A stretch of DNA of 64,000 nucleotides, from assembly GCA_006226375.1 (NCBI GenBank), contig SBHC01000073.1:62001-126000 (forward strand), given 5' to 3'. The position numbers and the translations under genes are program-made. This document shows, in pieces, positions 18,290-27,410 of this stretch (position 1 is the first letter of the stretch; each line of letters begins with the position of its first letter). This stretch comes from Deltaproteobacteria bacterium. GTDB taxonomy: Bacteria; Myxococcota_C; UBA6777. The notes beneath the pieces were generated by a model. It had not been told where the DNA came from, made no database searches, and was given only the letters and a program-made list of their open reading frames with translations.

Positions 18290-19447
18290 CATCCGGTGAA
18301 GTTGGGGTTCATCAAAGCCAGAGCCGCTGTGAAGGATACCTTCTCTTTGCTGGACCCACTGCAACTTATCCGAGGGTTCAGAAGCGGGATACCACTGAGG
18401 AAAGTACCCAATCACATCGAGATGATCCCCAACTACCAAGGCGACCAACTCATCTGGGTCTGCGGGGTTTGCAAGTTGTCGCGCCGTATTGACGATCCCA
18501 TCGTTGAGTTTGGCATCCACAGTCCGTAGCTCAGCAAACTCATTCTTGATGAACTTACCGGGCTCGGTTGTCGCTTGCTTTACCGCAGCGATAGCTTGTT
18601 CCATGTGCTCTTCTGACGGAGGATAGGGAACCTGGTCACCCTCTGCTGTTAATGAGAAAAACAGTTGAAACAAAGCATCAGGCTCACGCCTTTCCTGCAT
18701 GCTGAAACCTGTAGCTTTCCGCTTTGCCGTAGTGTAGGCGGCAGGCATCGTCACAACACTCCGTATCTTTGCTCCTTCGACTGCATTTTCAAACGAGCTT
18801 TGCAGTTCGGACATGGGCTCAGGGCGGAGGTCTTCCATTAAGTCTCTCGCCAACAAAGCTTGCAAGATATACTTGACCGCAGTGTCCGAATCTGTGGCAG
18901 CCCCCAACAATGCTTTTCGGAGCATCCCATCTTCCAACAAAAACCCAAGCAGATGACCCGCAGACTGCAACGCAGGAACAAGACCATCGAGATTCTCGGT
19001 AGGCTTCTCAAGAAAGCGAACAAACGCACTCGTGGTTAGCATCGTTCCCCAATAGGGAGCTGCGATCCCCACCACTGTTTTGATTTTCTTCCGAACAGGG
19101 TGATGGTTCCATTGGTCACAGTGGAGTGTTAAGGGAAGAGGACTGTCCTGCAGCAAAAGCTGTCCGTCCACACCACCAGTGCTGTGCCCCACCACGTGAA
19201 TGGACTCCACGTTGGGGTACAAAGCGTAGACGGTTTGCATCAAACGAAAGAGCTTGTCTTGTCGGTCCGCGAGAGAGTGAGTAGGAAGAGTGGTCAGAGG
19301 AATGACGGGAACAAACGAACCCCGAAGGGCCATCATTGCACCGCTGAGACCCGACACAAATCGACTGGAGAAATAGGAGAAATCCCCGATCTTATCAAAG
19401 CCCATAAACCCAGGAACAAGGACCACAATTTCTTTGGCCTGTAGCAT
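18260..19447 (-). CDS. Alpha/beta-hydrolase, lipase-like
   Basis: The product is 395 residues. The N-terminus VVLVPGFMGFDKIG carries the oxyanion-loop type seen in triacylglycerol lipases, and VVGHSTGG is the nucleophile elbow with the catalytic Ser near residue 89. Near the C-terminus LVVGDHLDVIGYF is a good site for the catalytic Asp/His pair. There is no signal peptide, so the protein is probably cytoplasmic and may be an esterase, a phospholipase or a depolymerase rather than a secreted lipase; the sequence does not decide. AAGGA lies upstream of ATG 19447. The 3' end overlaps alkB. Confidence 0.75.
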   Translation of the reverse strand: MLQAKEIVVLVPGFMGFDKIGDFSYFSSRFVSGLSGAMMALRGSFVPVIPLTTLPTHSLADRQDKLFRLMQTVYALYPNVESIHVVGHSTGGVDGQLLLQDSPLPLTLHCDQWNHHPVRKKIKTVVGIAAPYWGTMLTTSAFVRFLEKPTENLDGLVPALQSAGHLLGFLLEDGMLRKALLGAATDSDTAVKYILQALLARDLMEDLRPEPMSELQSSFENAVEGAKIRSVVTMPAAYTTAKRKATGFSMQERREPDALFQLFFSLTAEGDQVPYPPSEEHMEQAIAAVKQATTEPGKFIKNEFAELRTVDAKLNDGIVNTARQLANPADPDELVALVVGDHLDVIGYFPQWYPASEPSDKLQWVQQREGILHSGSGFDEPQLHRMLYAIAGALS

Positions 19448-19548
19448 CGTAAGTCAATCCTTTTGCTAAATTGTAGCATCCAATGACGAAGTGAAACTTA
19501 ACGGGTATACTACCCTATCTCAAAAGCATTGAACATGGAGTTGGAACA

Positions 19549-20994
19549 TTGTCGGATCATTGCAAACGAACGGAACGACCACAAGACCCGGTGCTTCGTC
19601 GAAGTACACTTCATGCCAACGTGATCAATGTTCTCCTCACCTTGGGGATGGTGTTGCTTGTTTACTCAGGCTACAAGCTTGGGCCGCCGGGGCTGTTTCC
19701 GCCCTTGCTGTTGATGTTTGGATTCTTCTATGTTGTCAACGCCCGATTCCAAAAGCCCCTTGAGCTAGGGATGAAGGCCCTCACACAGCAACGTTACGAT
19801 GAAGCCGAAGCTCATTTTTACGAAGCTGCGAAACGGACGCGATGGCTGGTAAAGACCCATCCGAATGTTCTGGGGAACCTCGCCTTTATCGCGATGAGGA
19901 AAGGACAATGGGACAAAGCGCTCTCCTTGATGAGCGCAAGCTGGGAGTATGAGTTTCAGTTTTCCCCAGACATGCGATGTCTTATGGCGGCGAACTTTGC
20001 TGACGCATGGTCGTTTGCTGGAGATACGGATGCAGCGAGATGTTGGCTTGAGGTCGCCAAAAGGGACGAAGACCGAGGCTACCCTATTTTGGTACAACAC
20101 TCTGAGATCCTCTTGCAAACTCGTCTTGGACATTACGAAGAAGCGTTGACACTCTGCGCTGCAGCAGAACAACAGCCCATTCCTAATGAAGCAGGCATCT
20201 TAACCACAGCTTGGAAGAACTTTGCCTTGCACCAGCTTGGCCGAGAATCAACGCCCCCACTCGATATCGACGTAAGCACCGCTTCCTTCTACAAGGACTC
20301 ATGGCCTGCTTATTACAGCTACCTCATGGGAGAGTCGAGCCAGCCCACTCCAGAAACGGGCAGAGACGAAGCAACACACCAGAACGATGAGAAAACGCCT
20401 CTCAAAGTCATCACCATCAAACCCAACCAGCCCAAACAAGAACGATACGGTGGGTACTGGCTCCTTGCTTCCATTGCAGCGTTGTTGCTTGGCCTGTATG
20501 TCGCGACAAGTCACCACCGTAAGTACAAGCTTGTGGATGTTGACGACACAGCGTTTGTGGGGTTGATGACCGGTTTGGGGCTTGGGGCCCTTTGGATGGT
20601 CATTGTCCATTTTCGCTCCAGGCCTCTTCAGCTTCGATGGATCGAGTACGTTTCGTTCCTCGCCACCAAGGGATTCATCGGACTCTTAGGCTTTTTTGTG
20701 TTGGGCGCGTCGCTTCCGAGCGTCCTCAATGGAGCAATGGACAAGTCACCTGCAGTGAAACACAAAGTCAAAGTGCTGAAGAAACGATTGTACCGTTCAT
20801 CCATCATGGCTCAGTCGGGAGGTCCCCATTGTTGGGTTAAGTTTCAGTACCCCCTTGACTCCAAAAGAACCGTCCTTCATGTATTTTCGGGCCGAGTCGC
20901 CCTCCAACTCCTCCGAGGAGGCAGCACCCTTGTGTTCACAACGCACAAAGGAGCCTTGGGCTACCCTTGGTATACGCATATCCAAGTTGAGTAA
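19549..20994 (+). CDS. TPR-containing integral membrane protein
   Basis: The product is 481 residues from a TTG start with GGAG 8 bases before it; no in-frame ATG fits better. Two hydrophobic helices lie at about 25-62 (VLLTLGMVLLVYSGY, LFPPLLLMFGFFYVV), tetratricopeptide-like helical pairs at about 75-230 (RYDEAEAHFYEAA, HPNVLGNLAFIAMRKGQWDKAL, LGHYEEALTLC), then a charged linker and three to four more membrane helices at about 300-410. The C-terminal tail of about 75 residues looks beta-rich. It is divergent from the lipase gene. It probably scaffolds a membrane complex; the partner is unknown. Confidence 0.75.
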   Translation: MSDHCKRTERPQDPVLRRSTLHANVINVLLTLGMVLLVYSGYKLGPPGLFPPLLLMFGFFYVVNARFQKPLELGMKALTQQRYDEAEAHFYEAAKRTRWLVKTHPNVLGNLAFIAMRKGQWDKALSLMSASWEYEFQFSPDMRCLMAANFADAWSFAGDTDAARCWLEVAKRDEDRGYPILVQHSEILLQTRLGHYEEALTLCAAAEQQPIPNEAGILTTAWKNFALHQLGRESTPPLDIDVSTASFYKDSWPAYYSYLMGESSQPTPETGRDEATHQNDEKTPLKVITIKPNQPKQERYGGYWLLASIAALLLGLYVATSHHRKYKLVDVDDTAFVGLMTGLGLGALWMVIVHFRSRPLQLRWIEYVSFLATKGFIGLLGFFVLGASLPSVLNGAMDKSPAVKHKVKVLKKRLYRSSIMAQSGGPHCWVKFQYPLDSKRTVLHVFSGRVALQLLRGGSTLVFTTHKGALGYPWYTHIQVE

Positions 20995-21012
20995 AAGAAT
21001 CCTGCGCCTCTG

Positions 21013-21285
21013 ATGCCTTGGTTAAGAAGTGAGCAACCCATGACGCCCGAAAACAACTTGATGCTCCTCGTCACAATGAAGATGCCCTACGGACAATACG
21101 AAGGACGCTACATTTGTGACCTCCCCGAGCACTACCTCGTCTGGTACCACAATGAGGGATTTCCTTCAGGCCAGTTGGGAGAATTGATGGCTTCCATGTA
21201 CGAGATCAGGCTCAACGGATTGGAGTATCTGCTGAAGCCACTTCGCCCCAAACAACCACGGCATTTCCACTTTGGAGATGACTAA
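21013..21285 (+). CDS. DUF3820 family small protein
   Basis: The product is 90 residues if started at ATG 21013, or 81 from ATG 21040 (MTPENNL), which resembles the usual family N-terminus. Nearly the whole chain matches DUF3820: MPYGQYEGRYICDLPEHYLVWY, GFPSGQLGELMASMYEIRLNGLEYLL. Members occur alone or attached to exonucleases. The fold resembles a quorum-sensing-regulated Pseudomonas virulence factor, but biochemistry is poorly known. No signal peptide. Confidence 0.8.
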   Translation: MPWLRSEQPMTPENNLMLLVTMKMPYGQYEGRYICDLPEHYLVWYHNEGFPSGQLGELMASMYEIRLNGLEYLLKPLRPKQPRHFHFGDD

Positions 21286-21312
21286 GGGGTTGACCACCCA
21301 CTCAACCTCTTT
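21286..21312 (+). terminator. Possible terminator hairpin after the DUF3820 gene
   Basis: Directly after the stop codon: arms GGGGTTGA and TCAACCTC (one G-T pair) around an 8-base loop, followed by only three T. The weak T tract makes this a tentative call. Confidence 0.4.
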
Positions 21313-21430
21313 CCCCCAAGATTCGATCTAGGGACCCCTTCCAAATCAACAACATCCACGATGCCCCCTGTACATTCCACTTGTACTGTGCCATCGTGTT
21401 GTCCCTGAAACTCTAGCAGAGGGGCTATGA

Positions 21431-22300
21431 ATGGCGAAGGAACGTTGGCACTACTTCGTGGGCGACATCCACGGATGTTACGAAGAGTACCGTAGACTCG
21501 AAGACAAAATAGTTCGGCATGCAGACCAGCACAATGTAGAGCCTTTTATTGTATCAGTGGGTGACTTGGTCGATCGAGGGCCTGATTCTGCCAAAGTGGT
21601 CCAACACTTCTACAAAGGAAGTCTGGATGGAACACACGCAGCAGTGATGGGCAATCACGAGGCCTTCATGCTTACAACATTGTGGGAGTTTGCGCCTTGG
21701 GATGAATCTCTTGGAGAATTGCCTTATGGGATGCAATCCTTGCGCACCAAGTTTGACAAGGGAGAGGGCTACGCTCGTAGCCTCCCTTGGGAAGACTACC
21801 GCATGTTCTGTCGCTACATCTGGACGGGACAAGGCGGATACGAAGCCCTGGATAGCTTTGACTGTGACCCCGATGAGCCTTCCTCATGGGAAATCGACCC
21901 CGATCTGCTGAAGTTCATGCTGGAACTCCCCTTTGTGTGGAAGAGCGAAGACTACCTGGTGTCTCACGCCACAGCGACGCAAGAACAACTACAAGAGTTC
22001 TATACGTTTGAAGGTCGCTCCGACAAAGAAGACGATGAGACCTGGGAAGAACGATTGAGAGCCTACGAAGAGTTGTGCAACCAGTTGATTTGGCAGCGCA
22101 GCATTCCAGAGGAAGCACCGGACCCGAATCGCATTCACTTGTCTGGACACACTCCTGTCGAGCGAGTGAAACGAAGCCTCGGAGGCAAGGTCCGTCAAAT
22201 CGACACGGGCTGTATCTACGGCCGCCGCCTCACAGCCTGGTGTGGAGAGGGAAACAAATACTTTCGAGCCTCCAATATATCGGGAACATGGGGCGATTAG
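21431..22300 (+). CDS. PPP-family metallophosphatase (serine/threonine phosphatase-like)
   Basis: The product is 289 residues. The three metal-site motifs of the PPP superfamily are present in order: GDIHGC (about 12-17), GDLVDRGPDS (about 43-52) and GNHE (about 74-77), with later HAT and SGHT histidines. This is the bacterial PrpA/ApaH-like size class, which dephosphorylates proteins or dinucleoside polyphosphates; the substrate is not shown by sequence. A GAGGGG box lies 7 bases before ATG 21431. It is convergent with the AgmX/PglI-type gene. Confidence 0.88.
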   Translation: MAKERWHYFVGDIHGCYEEYRRLEDKIVRHADQHNVEPFIVSVGDLVDRGPDSAKVVQHFYKGSLDGTHAAVMGNHEAFMLTTLWEFAPWDESLGELPYGMQSLRTKFDKGEGYARSLPWEDYRMFCRYIWTGQGGYEALDSFDCDPDEPSSWEIDPDLLKFMLELPFVWKSEDYLVSHATATQEQLQEFYTFEGRSDKEDDETWEERLRAYEELCNQLIWQRSIPEEAPDPNRIHLSGHTPVERVKRSLGGKVRQIDTGCIYGRRLTAWCGEGNKYFRASNISGTWGD

Positions 22301-22312
22301 AGGAAAGAACAT

Positions 22313-23071
22313 TCATCTGGCCGGCATAAAGACAAGCGGAAGAACAAACGAAACTTGATCGTCGAGACGAGGGAATTGAAGGGCCTTAATTTTTCGAGTG
22401 AGACACGTGCAGAGAGGGATATCCATTTGGTTGTGCAACACCTTGACTTGCTTGACACGACCCGACTTGCCAACCACCACAAGAAACGCCACCTTCCCCC
22501 GCAACGAGCTGTTACTCTTCAGTGATTTTTCGTAGCAAGAAAGAAACGTCCGCCACTGCCGACGTACCCGCGACATCGAGTGTTGGGCTGAGTGATGATA
22601 CATCTTGGGAGACACTCTCTTCGTGTAGTAGAACTGCATCGAACGATAGGTGATTTGGGTCCGATACCTTGCGTAGGTGGTTGGGATGAGCCATGCCTCA
22701 CGAAACTGAACAGCAGGCGGACGAAACAGAAGCTTCCCAAGCACGATCGAGCGCCGATACGTACCACCATGAAGAAGGGAATCGTTCGACCGTGTCGGCA
22801 TGGAAGGCACCTTCATCTTCATCCACTTGGGACATTGTCTCATCGCCAATCGCAACGTAGGCAACTGTTTTTTGGAAAGCAAACCAGCCTTATGCAATTT
22901 TTTTAACCAGGAAGGAGTTGGAGAAGTGTTGCGTTGTTGTTGGGCCTTTTGTGGAGGGGTAGCTTGAGGGGCAGTAGTCTTTGGTTTGTTTCCTCCCTCA
23001 CCAAACGATGTTGGAAGGACACACCAAAGAAATCCAGCAAAGGTCATGACTGTCAGAGTTGAATTCAGCAA
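22313..23071 (-). CDS. Exported protein with AgmX/PglI C-terminal domain
   Basis: The product is 252 residues from TTG 23071, with GGAG 7 bases before it. An ATG 8 codons in would leave a signal peptide without a charged N-region. The signal sequence is followed by a Pro/Thr/Gln-rich linker to about residue 50. Residues about 175-250 match the AgmX/PglI C-terminal domain common in myxobacteria: a CYEKSLKSN helix, then GKVAFLVVVGKSGRVKQV, a second Cys region (CTCLTRKIKALQFP) and a final FVLPLVF strand. This is a TonB-C-like fold, associated with gliding and envelope machinery in Myxococcus. Its partner here is unknown. Confidence 0.75.
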   Translation of the reverse strand: MLNSTLTVMTFAGFLWCVLPTSFGEGGNKPKTTAPQATPPQKAQQQRNTSPTPSWLKKLHKAGLLSKKQLPTLRLAMRQCPKWMKMKVPSMPTRSNDSLLHGGTYRRSIVLGKLLFRPPAVQFREAWLIPTTYARYRTQITYRSMQFYYTKRVSPKMYHHSAQHSMSRVRRQWRTFLSCYEKSLKSNSSLRGKVAFLVVVGKSGRVKQVKVLHNQMDIPLCTCLTRKIKALQFPRLDDQVSFVLPLVFMPAR

Positions 23072-23177
23072 ACCTGTTCTCCATCAGAGGTTTCGAGGAA
23101 GGGGAAGAAAATGTCCCATCGTCTTAGACATAGGGGCAACACATTCGTTCCAAGAAGACACCGCTGGCTGGAAAAGG

Positions 23178-23205
23178 TTGCATTGGAGTTGAGATAAGGT
23201 ATAGT
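23178..23205 (+). promoter_or_regulatory. Possible promoter of the urc operon
   Basis: TTGCAT (23178-23183) and TATAGT (23200-23205) are separated by 16 bases, about 70 bases before the urc1 ATG. A small hairpin, CCGCT-tctg-AGCGG, follows at about 23214-23227. This is pattern matching to a vegetative promoter only. Confidence 0.35.
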
Positions 23206-23277
23206 TGATCCCTTCCGCTTCTGAGCGGGAGGAAAACAGAAAGTGCTTAGGAAAAAGAGAAGAGTACGGAGTCATAC

Positions 23278-24564
23278 ATGGCTGACGAACATAAAGAACC
23301 TGGTGGGCAGCCCCGTCGCAACCGACACATTGTCTTAACATCTCACCCATCGCATCCACGCAAGACAAAGAGCAAAACTCCTATCCATTGGGGGGCTGAC
23401 ACGCCAATGGAGCGTGGTCCAGTCATAGGCTCAACAACCGACCCCAGCAAGCGCAACGCGATAGGAACCCACTCCGGCTCCTATTCCATTTATCGCGCAT
23501 TGGCGATTGCGAGCGGAGCGTTGAACCCAGAACACCGCCCCGATTTGACCAACACCATGCCGACCAACCCTGTGGGTCCTTACCCCCAGTGGCACAACCC
23601 GAAAAAAATTGTGTCGTTGGATCCTTACGGGCACATGGTGGCAGACGTCTTTCGCGACAAACTCGACGAAGGCTTCGATATCCGCCCAAGCATCGCAGTG
23701 ACCAAAGCCCAAATGCAGTTGATTGAGATCAAAGCTGCTATGGAGCAAGGCCGATTGGAGCCGGACGGTGAGGTGCTGCTGCCCAACGGTGACATTTTTA
23801 TCACCAAAGCAGCCATTGAGCCTGTCTGGTACTTGCCGGGAATCGCAGAGAGATTTGGCGTAGCAGAAAGCGAGCTACGGCGAACCTTGTTTGAACGAAC
23901 CGGTGGGATGTTCCCCGAGTTGGTCACCCGGCCAGACCTCAACATTTTGTTGCCTCCCATCGGCGGCGTCACTGTCTACTTGTTTGGAAATACCCCAAGC
24001 ATCCCAGATCCGAACGTCCCTCTTACCGTTCGAGTCCATGACGAGTGCAACGGCTCTGATGTGTTTGGCTCCGACATCTGCACCTGTCGCCCCTACCTGA
24101 TCCACGGCATCGAAGAGTGCGTGCGAACCGCACAGAAAGGTGGGGCGGGCGTGATCGCCTACTTCCGAAAAGAAGGCCGGGCTTTGGGTGAAGTCACCAA
24201 ATTCTTGGTCTACAACGCCCGGAAACGGCAAGAAGGTGGCGACACCGCCAGCAATTACTTTGAGCGCACTGAATGTGTAGCCGGCGTACAAGACGTTCGC
24301 TTCCAAGAGCTGATGCCCGACGTGCTGCATTGGCTTGGAATCACACACATCCATAAGTTTGTGTCGATGAGTAACATGAAGTACGACGCTGTCGTTCGTT
24401 CAGGAATCAGCATTGGAGAACGAGAGACCATTCCTGATGAGATGATTCCCGAAGACGCCTGGGTTGAAATTGAAGCCAAGAAAGCAGCCGGATATTACAC
24501 CGAAGGTGATATTCCAGACTCCATGGAGTTGGAGTCCACGACGGGCCGCGACTGGGAGAAGTAA
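23278..24564 (+). CDS. urc1: URC1, GTP cyclohydrolase II-like protein of uracil degradation
   Basis: The product is 428 residues, about twice the size of RibA. GGAG lies 6 bases before the ATG. The RibA-like half is at about 245-400: HDECNGSDVFGSDICTC gives the zinc ligands as C-x10-C-x-C, and RKEGRALGE is the counterpart of the RibA QEGRGIGL loop. In the yeast Lachancea kluyveri URC1 is a GTP-cyclohydrolase-II paralogue needed to use uracil as nitrogen source. The identification rests on the long N-terminal extension (THSGSYSIYRALAIASG, DPYGHM) and above all on the next two genes, urc4 and upp. A riboflavin role is unlikely, as no rib genes are nearby. Six bases separate it from urc4. Confidence 0.85.
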   Translation: MADEHKEPGGQPRRNRHIVLTSHPSHPRKTKSKTPIHWGADTPMERGPVIGSTTDPSKRNAIGTHSGSYSIYRALAIASGALNPEHRPDLTNTMPTNPVGPYPQWHNPKKIVSLDPYGHMVADVFRDKLDEGFDIRPSIAVTKAQMQLIEIKAAMEQGRLEPDGEVLLPNGDIFITKAAIEPVWYLPGIAERFGVAESELRRTLFERTGGMFPELVTRPDLNILLPPIGGVTVYLFGNTPSIPDPNVPLTVRVHDECNGSDVFGSDICTCRPYLIHGIEECVRTAQKGGAGVIAYFRKEGRALGEVTKFLVYNARKRQEGGDTASNYFERTECVAGVQDVRFQELMPDVLHWLGITHIHKFVSMSNMKYDAVVRSGISIGERETIPDEMIPEDAWVEIEAKKAAGYYTEGDIPDSMELESTTGRDWEK

Positions 24565-24569
24565 GACGC

Positions 24570-25814
24570 GTGAAAACCCAAGCATCCCCTACCCTTTCCA
24601 GCGATGTCTCAACATTGCTCTCGCCTGCTACGATTCGCAACAGAGCGCATCATCTCCTCCAACTGGCTGAGGAAAACAAACTCTCTCATTGGCAAGTCAA
24701 CCAAGACCCTTGGGACGAGGTTGTCGAATTTGTAGCGAACCACATCCAAGCCAACTACCCCGACCTCAACATTCCGTACCACAGTCGGATCCGTCACTTT
24801 GACGCAGGTGAGGTGTCCAGGTCCAGCGACTTTGCGCGAAGAATCGGTCACTTTACACCTCTGGAGCAAGGGCTCGCCTGGTACGACCTGATCATCCTTA
24901 GTGTGCTTCTTGACGCAGGAGCCGGCCCCCATTGGAGCTATCTGGAACACCACACGGAGACACGCTACAACCGCTCCGAAGGTCTCGCAGTGGCAAGTTA
25001 CCGAATGTTCTTGGACGGTCTTTTCTCAGCAGACCCCGAGCAACCTTTGCGTGCAGACGCCTCTCGCTTGGTCACTCTTACGGTAGAAGAAGTCGCTGAT
25101 GCGATGCAGGTCTCCGAGTCCAACCCGATGATTGGGCTGGAAGGACGCGTCGCCCTCCTTCAATCGCTCGGTCAATGTGTCCTCGACAAAGCCGAGGATT
25201 TCGGAAACACCGGCAGACCCGGTGGGTTGTTTGCCACTCTCTGGAAGGAAGTCGAGCTCAACACTCTACCCGCCAAAACCATTTTGCGGTCAGTGCTTCT
25301 GTCCCTTGGTGACATCTGGCCCGGTCGCTTCGTCATGGACGGTGTCAACCTGGGAGATGTATGGCAACACTCGGCCATGCAAACGGAGGACGCGACGTCA
25401 GGGTATGTTCCTTTTCACAAGCTCTCACAGTGGCTCACCTACTCGCTCCTGGAGCCCCTTGAATTTGCAGATGTAACGGTCACTCACCTGGACGACCTCA
25501 CCGGCCTTGCGGAGTACCGCAACGGAGGCTTGTTTATGGATTTTGGAGTGCTTGTTCTTCAAGATCCAGGCAATGCAGAGAAGGAACACTCGACCGACAG
25601 TGAATTGGTGGTAGAATGGAGAGCGCTGACGATAGCCCTCCTCGACCGGATCGCTGACGATGTTCGAAACCGGCTGGGGCTCAGCGCCGCTGAATTCCCC
25701 CTCGCAAAGGTATTGCAAGGAGGAACTTGGAGTGCGGGGCGCGTCATTGCGAAGAAGAAGAGGTCGGATGGCAGTCCCCCTCTCTCCATTGCCCGAGACG
25801 GTACAGTTTTTTAG
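24570..25814 (+). CDS. urc4: URC4 (DUF1688) protein of uracil degradation
   Basis: The product is 414 residues from GTG 24570, with GGGAG 11 bases upstream. It matches the DUF1688/URC4 family throughout: the N-terminal SPATIRNRAHHLL, HSRIRHFDAG, DLIILSVLLDAGAGPHWSY, RSEGLAVASYRMF, SNPMIGLEGR, VFMDGVNLGDVW-type and FHKLSQWLTYSLLEPLE segments are family hallmarks. In yeast, URC4 is required to open or process the uracil ring via the uridine-nucleotide-linked URC pathway; its chemistry was unresolved as far as I know. It sits between urc1 and upp on one message. Confidence 0.88.
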   Translation: MKTQASPTLSSDVSTLLSPATIRNRAHHLLQLAEENKLSHWQVNQDPWDEVVEFVANHIQANYPDLNIPYHSRIRHFDAGEVSRSSDFARRIGHFTPLEQGLAWYDLIILSVLLDAGAGPHWSYLEHHTETRYNRSEGLAVASYRMFLDGLFSADPEQPLRADASRLVTLTVEEVADAMQVSESNPMIGLEGRVALLQSLGQCVLDKAEDFGNTGRPGGLFATLWKEVELNTLPAKTILRSVLLSLGDIWPGRFVMDGVNLGDVWQHSAMQTEDATSGYVPFHKLSQWLTYSLLEPLEFADVTVTHLDDLTGLAEYRNGGLFMDFGVLVLQDPGNAEKEHSTDSELVVEWRALTIALLDRIADDVRNRLGLSAAEFPLAKVLQGGTWSAGRVIAKKKRSDGSPPLSIARDGTVF

Positions 25815-25844
25815 TCCACACATGTCACGACGAACGAGGAAGCA

Positions 25845-26474
25845 ATGAGTGAAGTCCACCTGATCGAACACCCACTGATCCAACACAAACTCACGCTCAT
25901 GCGAAACAAGGATACAAGCACAGCAAAATTCCGAAGCCTTCTGTCTGAGATCAGCCTGCTGATGGGATACGAAGTCACTCGGGATATGCCTGTGGAGATG
26001 CGTGAGATTGAAACGCCTCTTGCCACCATGCAAGCCCCTATCCTGGAGGGGAAGAAAGTCACCCTCGTCTCCATACTCCGAGCCGGACAAGGTTTCCTGG
26101 AGGGGCTGCTCACGTTGATCCCTTCCGCCCGAGTAGGCCACGTAGGTTTGTACCGAGATCCTGCAACCCTTGATGCAATCGAGTACTACTTTAAGCTACC
26201 GGAACAAATGGAAGATCGAGATTGCATTGTGGTCGATCCCATGCTTGCCACAGGTCACTCTGCGACGGCTGCGGTCTCATCGATTAAGGAAACACATCCC
26301 CGCTCGATTAAGTTTCTGTGCTTGCTTGCGGCTCCTCCGGGGCTGGATTACTTCCACGAGCACCACCCTGATGTCCCCGTGTATACGGCTGCAGTGGACC
26401 CGGAACTCAGCGAAAAAGGCTACATAATCCCTGGACTCGGAGATGCAGGCGACCGGATGTATGGCACCAAGTAA
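25845..26474 (+). CDS. upp: Uracil phosphoribosyltransferase
   Basis: The product is 209 residues, full length. It converts uracil and PRPP to UMP. Visible motifs: the N-terminal [13 protein letters not shown], the [13 protein letters not shown] loop, the PRPP-binding [12 protein letters not shown], and the C-terminal uracil-binding [12 protein letters not shown]. In the URC pathway a UPRT (URC6 in yeast) supplies the activated uracil, so here it likely acts with urc1 and urc4 rather than only in salvage. It lies 30 bases after urc4, and its 3' end overlaps the start of the cytochrome c gene. Confidence 0.95.
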   Translation: MSEVHLIEHPLIQHKLTLMRNKDTSTAKFRSLLSEISLLMGYEVTRDMPVEMREIETPLATMQAPILEGKKVTLVSILRAGQGFLEGLLTLIPSARVGHVGLYRDPATLDAIEYYFKLPEQMEDRDCIVVDPMLATGHSATAAVSSIKETHPRSIKFLCLLAAPPGLDYFHEHHPDVPVYTAAVDPELSEKGYIIPGLGDAGDRMYGTK

Positions 26475-26985
26475 AGTAATCGCTCTGCTTGTATGTTGTT
26501 TCAGTGTTTGTCTCGGAAGCATCGCAAGCCTGGGTGCTCCAACCTCTCAGCCCACATCACAAAGACAGAGAACGAGAAGAGCGCCTCCTTCCCGCGCAAC
26601 CTCCAAGCCTCCCTCTCTTATGCAGAAGGTACAGACCGACAGACATCGTCAAGCCAAGACAATGTTCCGCAAACATGGCTGTTGGTTGTGCCACTCGTTG
26701 GATGGGACTGATGGCCTGGGTCCGACTTTAGCCGGCTTGTACAAGACAGTTGCCACCTTGCACAACGGAAAAAAGGTGCTCCGGGACCGTGCGTACTTCC
26801 GCGCCAAGATTCGAAACTCAGCAAGTTTGGAGTTGGTAGGCAACCGAAACAACATGCCCCTCTACCAAAACACCTTTACCACCTCACAGTTGAACCTTCT
26901 CGTCGAATGGTTGGTTACACTCCCTTTGCCTCGCAACGACAAAACGCACCCCAAACCTGCGAGTCGGCCTGCAAGAAAAAAGTGA
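26461..26985 (+). CDS. Exported monohaem cytochrome c
   Basis: The product is 174 residues from ATG 26461, which overlaps the upp stop by 14 bases; ATG 26443 would add six polar residues before the signal peptide and is less likely. The signal peptide ([21 protein letters not shown]) is followed by a Thr/Ser/Arg-rich linker. One haem site, CWLCH, is at about residue 73, and NNMPLY about 55 residues later supplies the Met axial ligand of a class I cytochrome c. The overlap suggests translational coupling to the urc operon, but a link between uracil degradation and this electron carrier is not established. Confidence 0.85.
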   Translation: MAPSKVIALLVCCFSVCLGSIASLGAPTSQPTSQRQRTRRAPPSRATSKPPSLMQKVQTDRHRQAKTMFRKHGCWLCHSLDGTDGLGPTLAGLYKTVATLHNGKKVLRDRAYFRAKIRNSASLELVGNRNNMPLYQNTFTTSQLNLLVEWLVTLPLPRNDKTHPKPASRPARKK

Positions 26986-27052
26986 ACACACCCAAGAACT
27001 TGAACGTTGAGGAAACAAAGAGTCAACCGTTGCCGTTCCCATTTGGAGTACC

Positions 27053-27369
27053 GCCCGGAACTTCGGGCCAACAGAGTGAAGACTCTGAAGAGCAACCGGA
27101 AAGAATCTGACACATCATTATGAGGATTTGTCGTACAAGAGTTGAGAGAGGTTCTGAATAAAAGTTGCAGAACAGCGTCTCAATACTTAAACTGAACCAT
27201 TTGGAGTTATATCTTTCGTCTGTAGGCTTTTCGAGCCCCTACAGCCACTTGCTACGTTCAAGGTGTTTTCGCCCTGACGTAAAAACCCGTAGCACCGTGA
27301 GAATGGACATTCTCCGAAGACACTTTTCATGCAACGATCCTTTTAAGGATCAAGGCCATTCCAATGGCC
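27053..27369 (+). ncRNA. Candidate structured RNA or multi-dyad control region (novel)
   Basis: The 425-base gene-free stretch between the cytochrome gene and ATG 27411 holds eight inverted repeats: 27053-27068 (GCCCG/CGGGC), 27072-27087 (CAGAGT-gaag-ACTCTG), 27151-27173 (GTTCTG/CAGAAC), 27220-27244 (CTGTAGG/CCTACAG), 27253-27282 (TACGTTCAAGG/CCTGACGTA, two bulges), and three 16-bp perfect dyads with 7-base arms and 2-base centres at 27299-27314, 27336-27351 and 27354-27369. GCTACG (27251) can also pair with CGTAGC (27288), excluding the 27253 stem, as in a switch. It matches no RNA family I know. It could equally be a set of protein-binding sites. The strand is assumed from the downstream gene. 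Confidence 0.35.
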
Positions 27370-27410
27370 AAGCTGTTTTCTCAGCCAGACTGACTTTCAG
27401 GAGCAAGACA

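Noticed and set aside
27165-27410. N-terminal extension of the 27411 gene
   Set aside because: The frame is open but lacks a ribosome site and overlaps the dense hairpins. GGAG before ATG 27411 is better.
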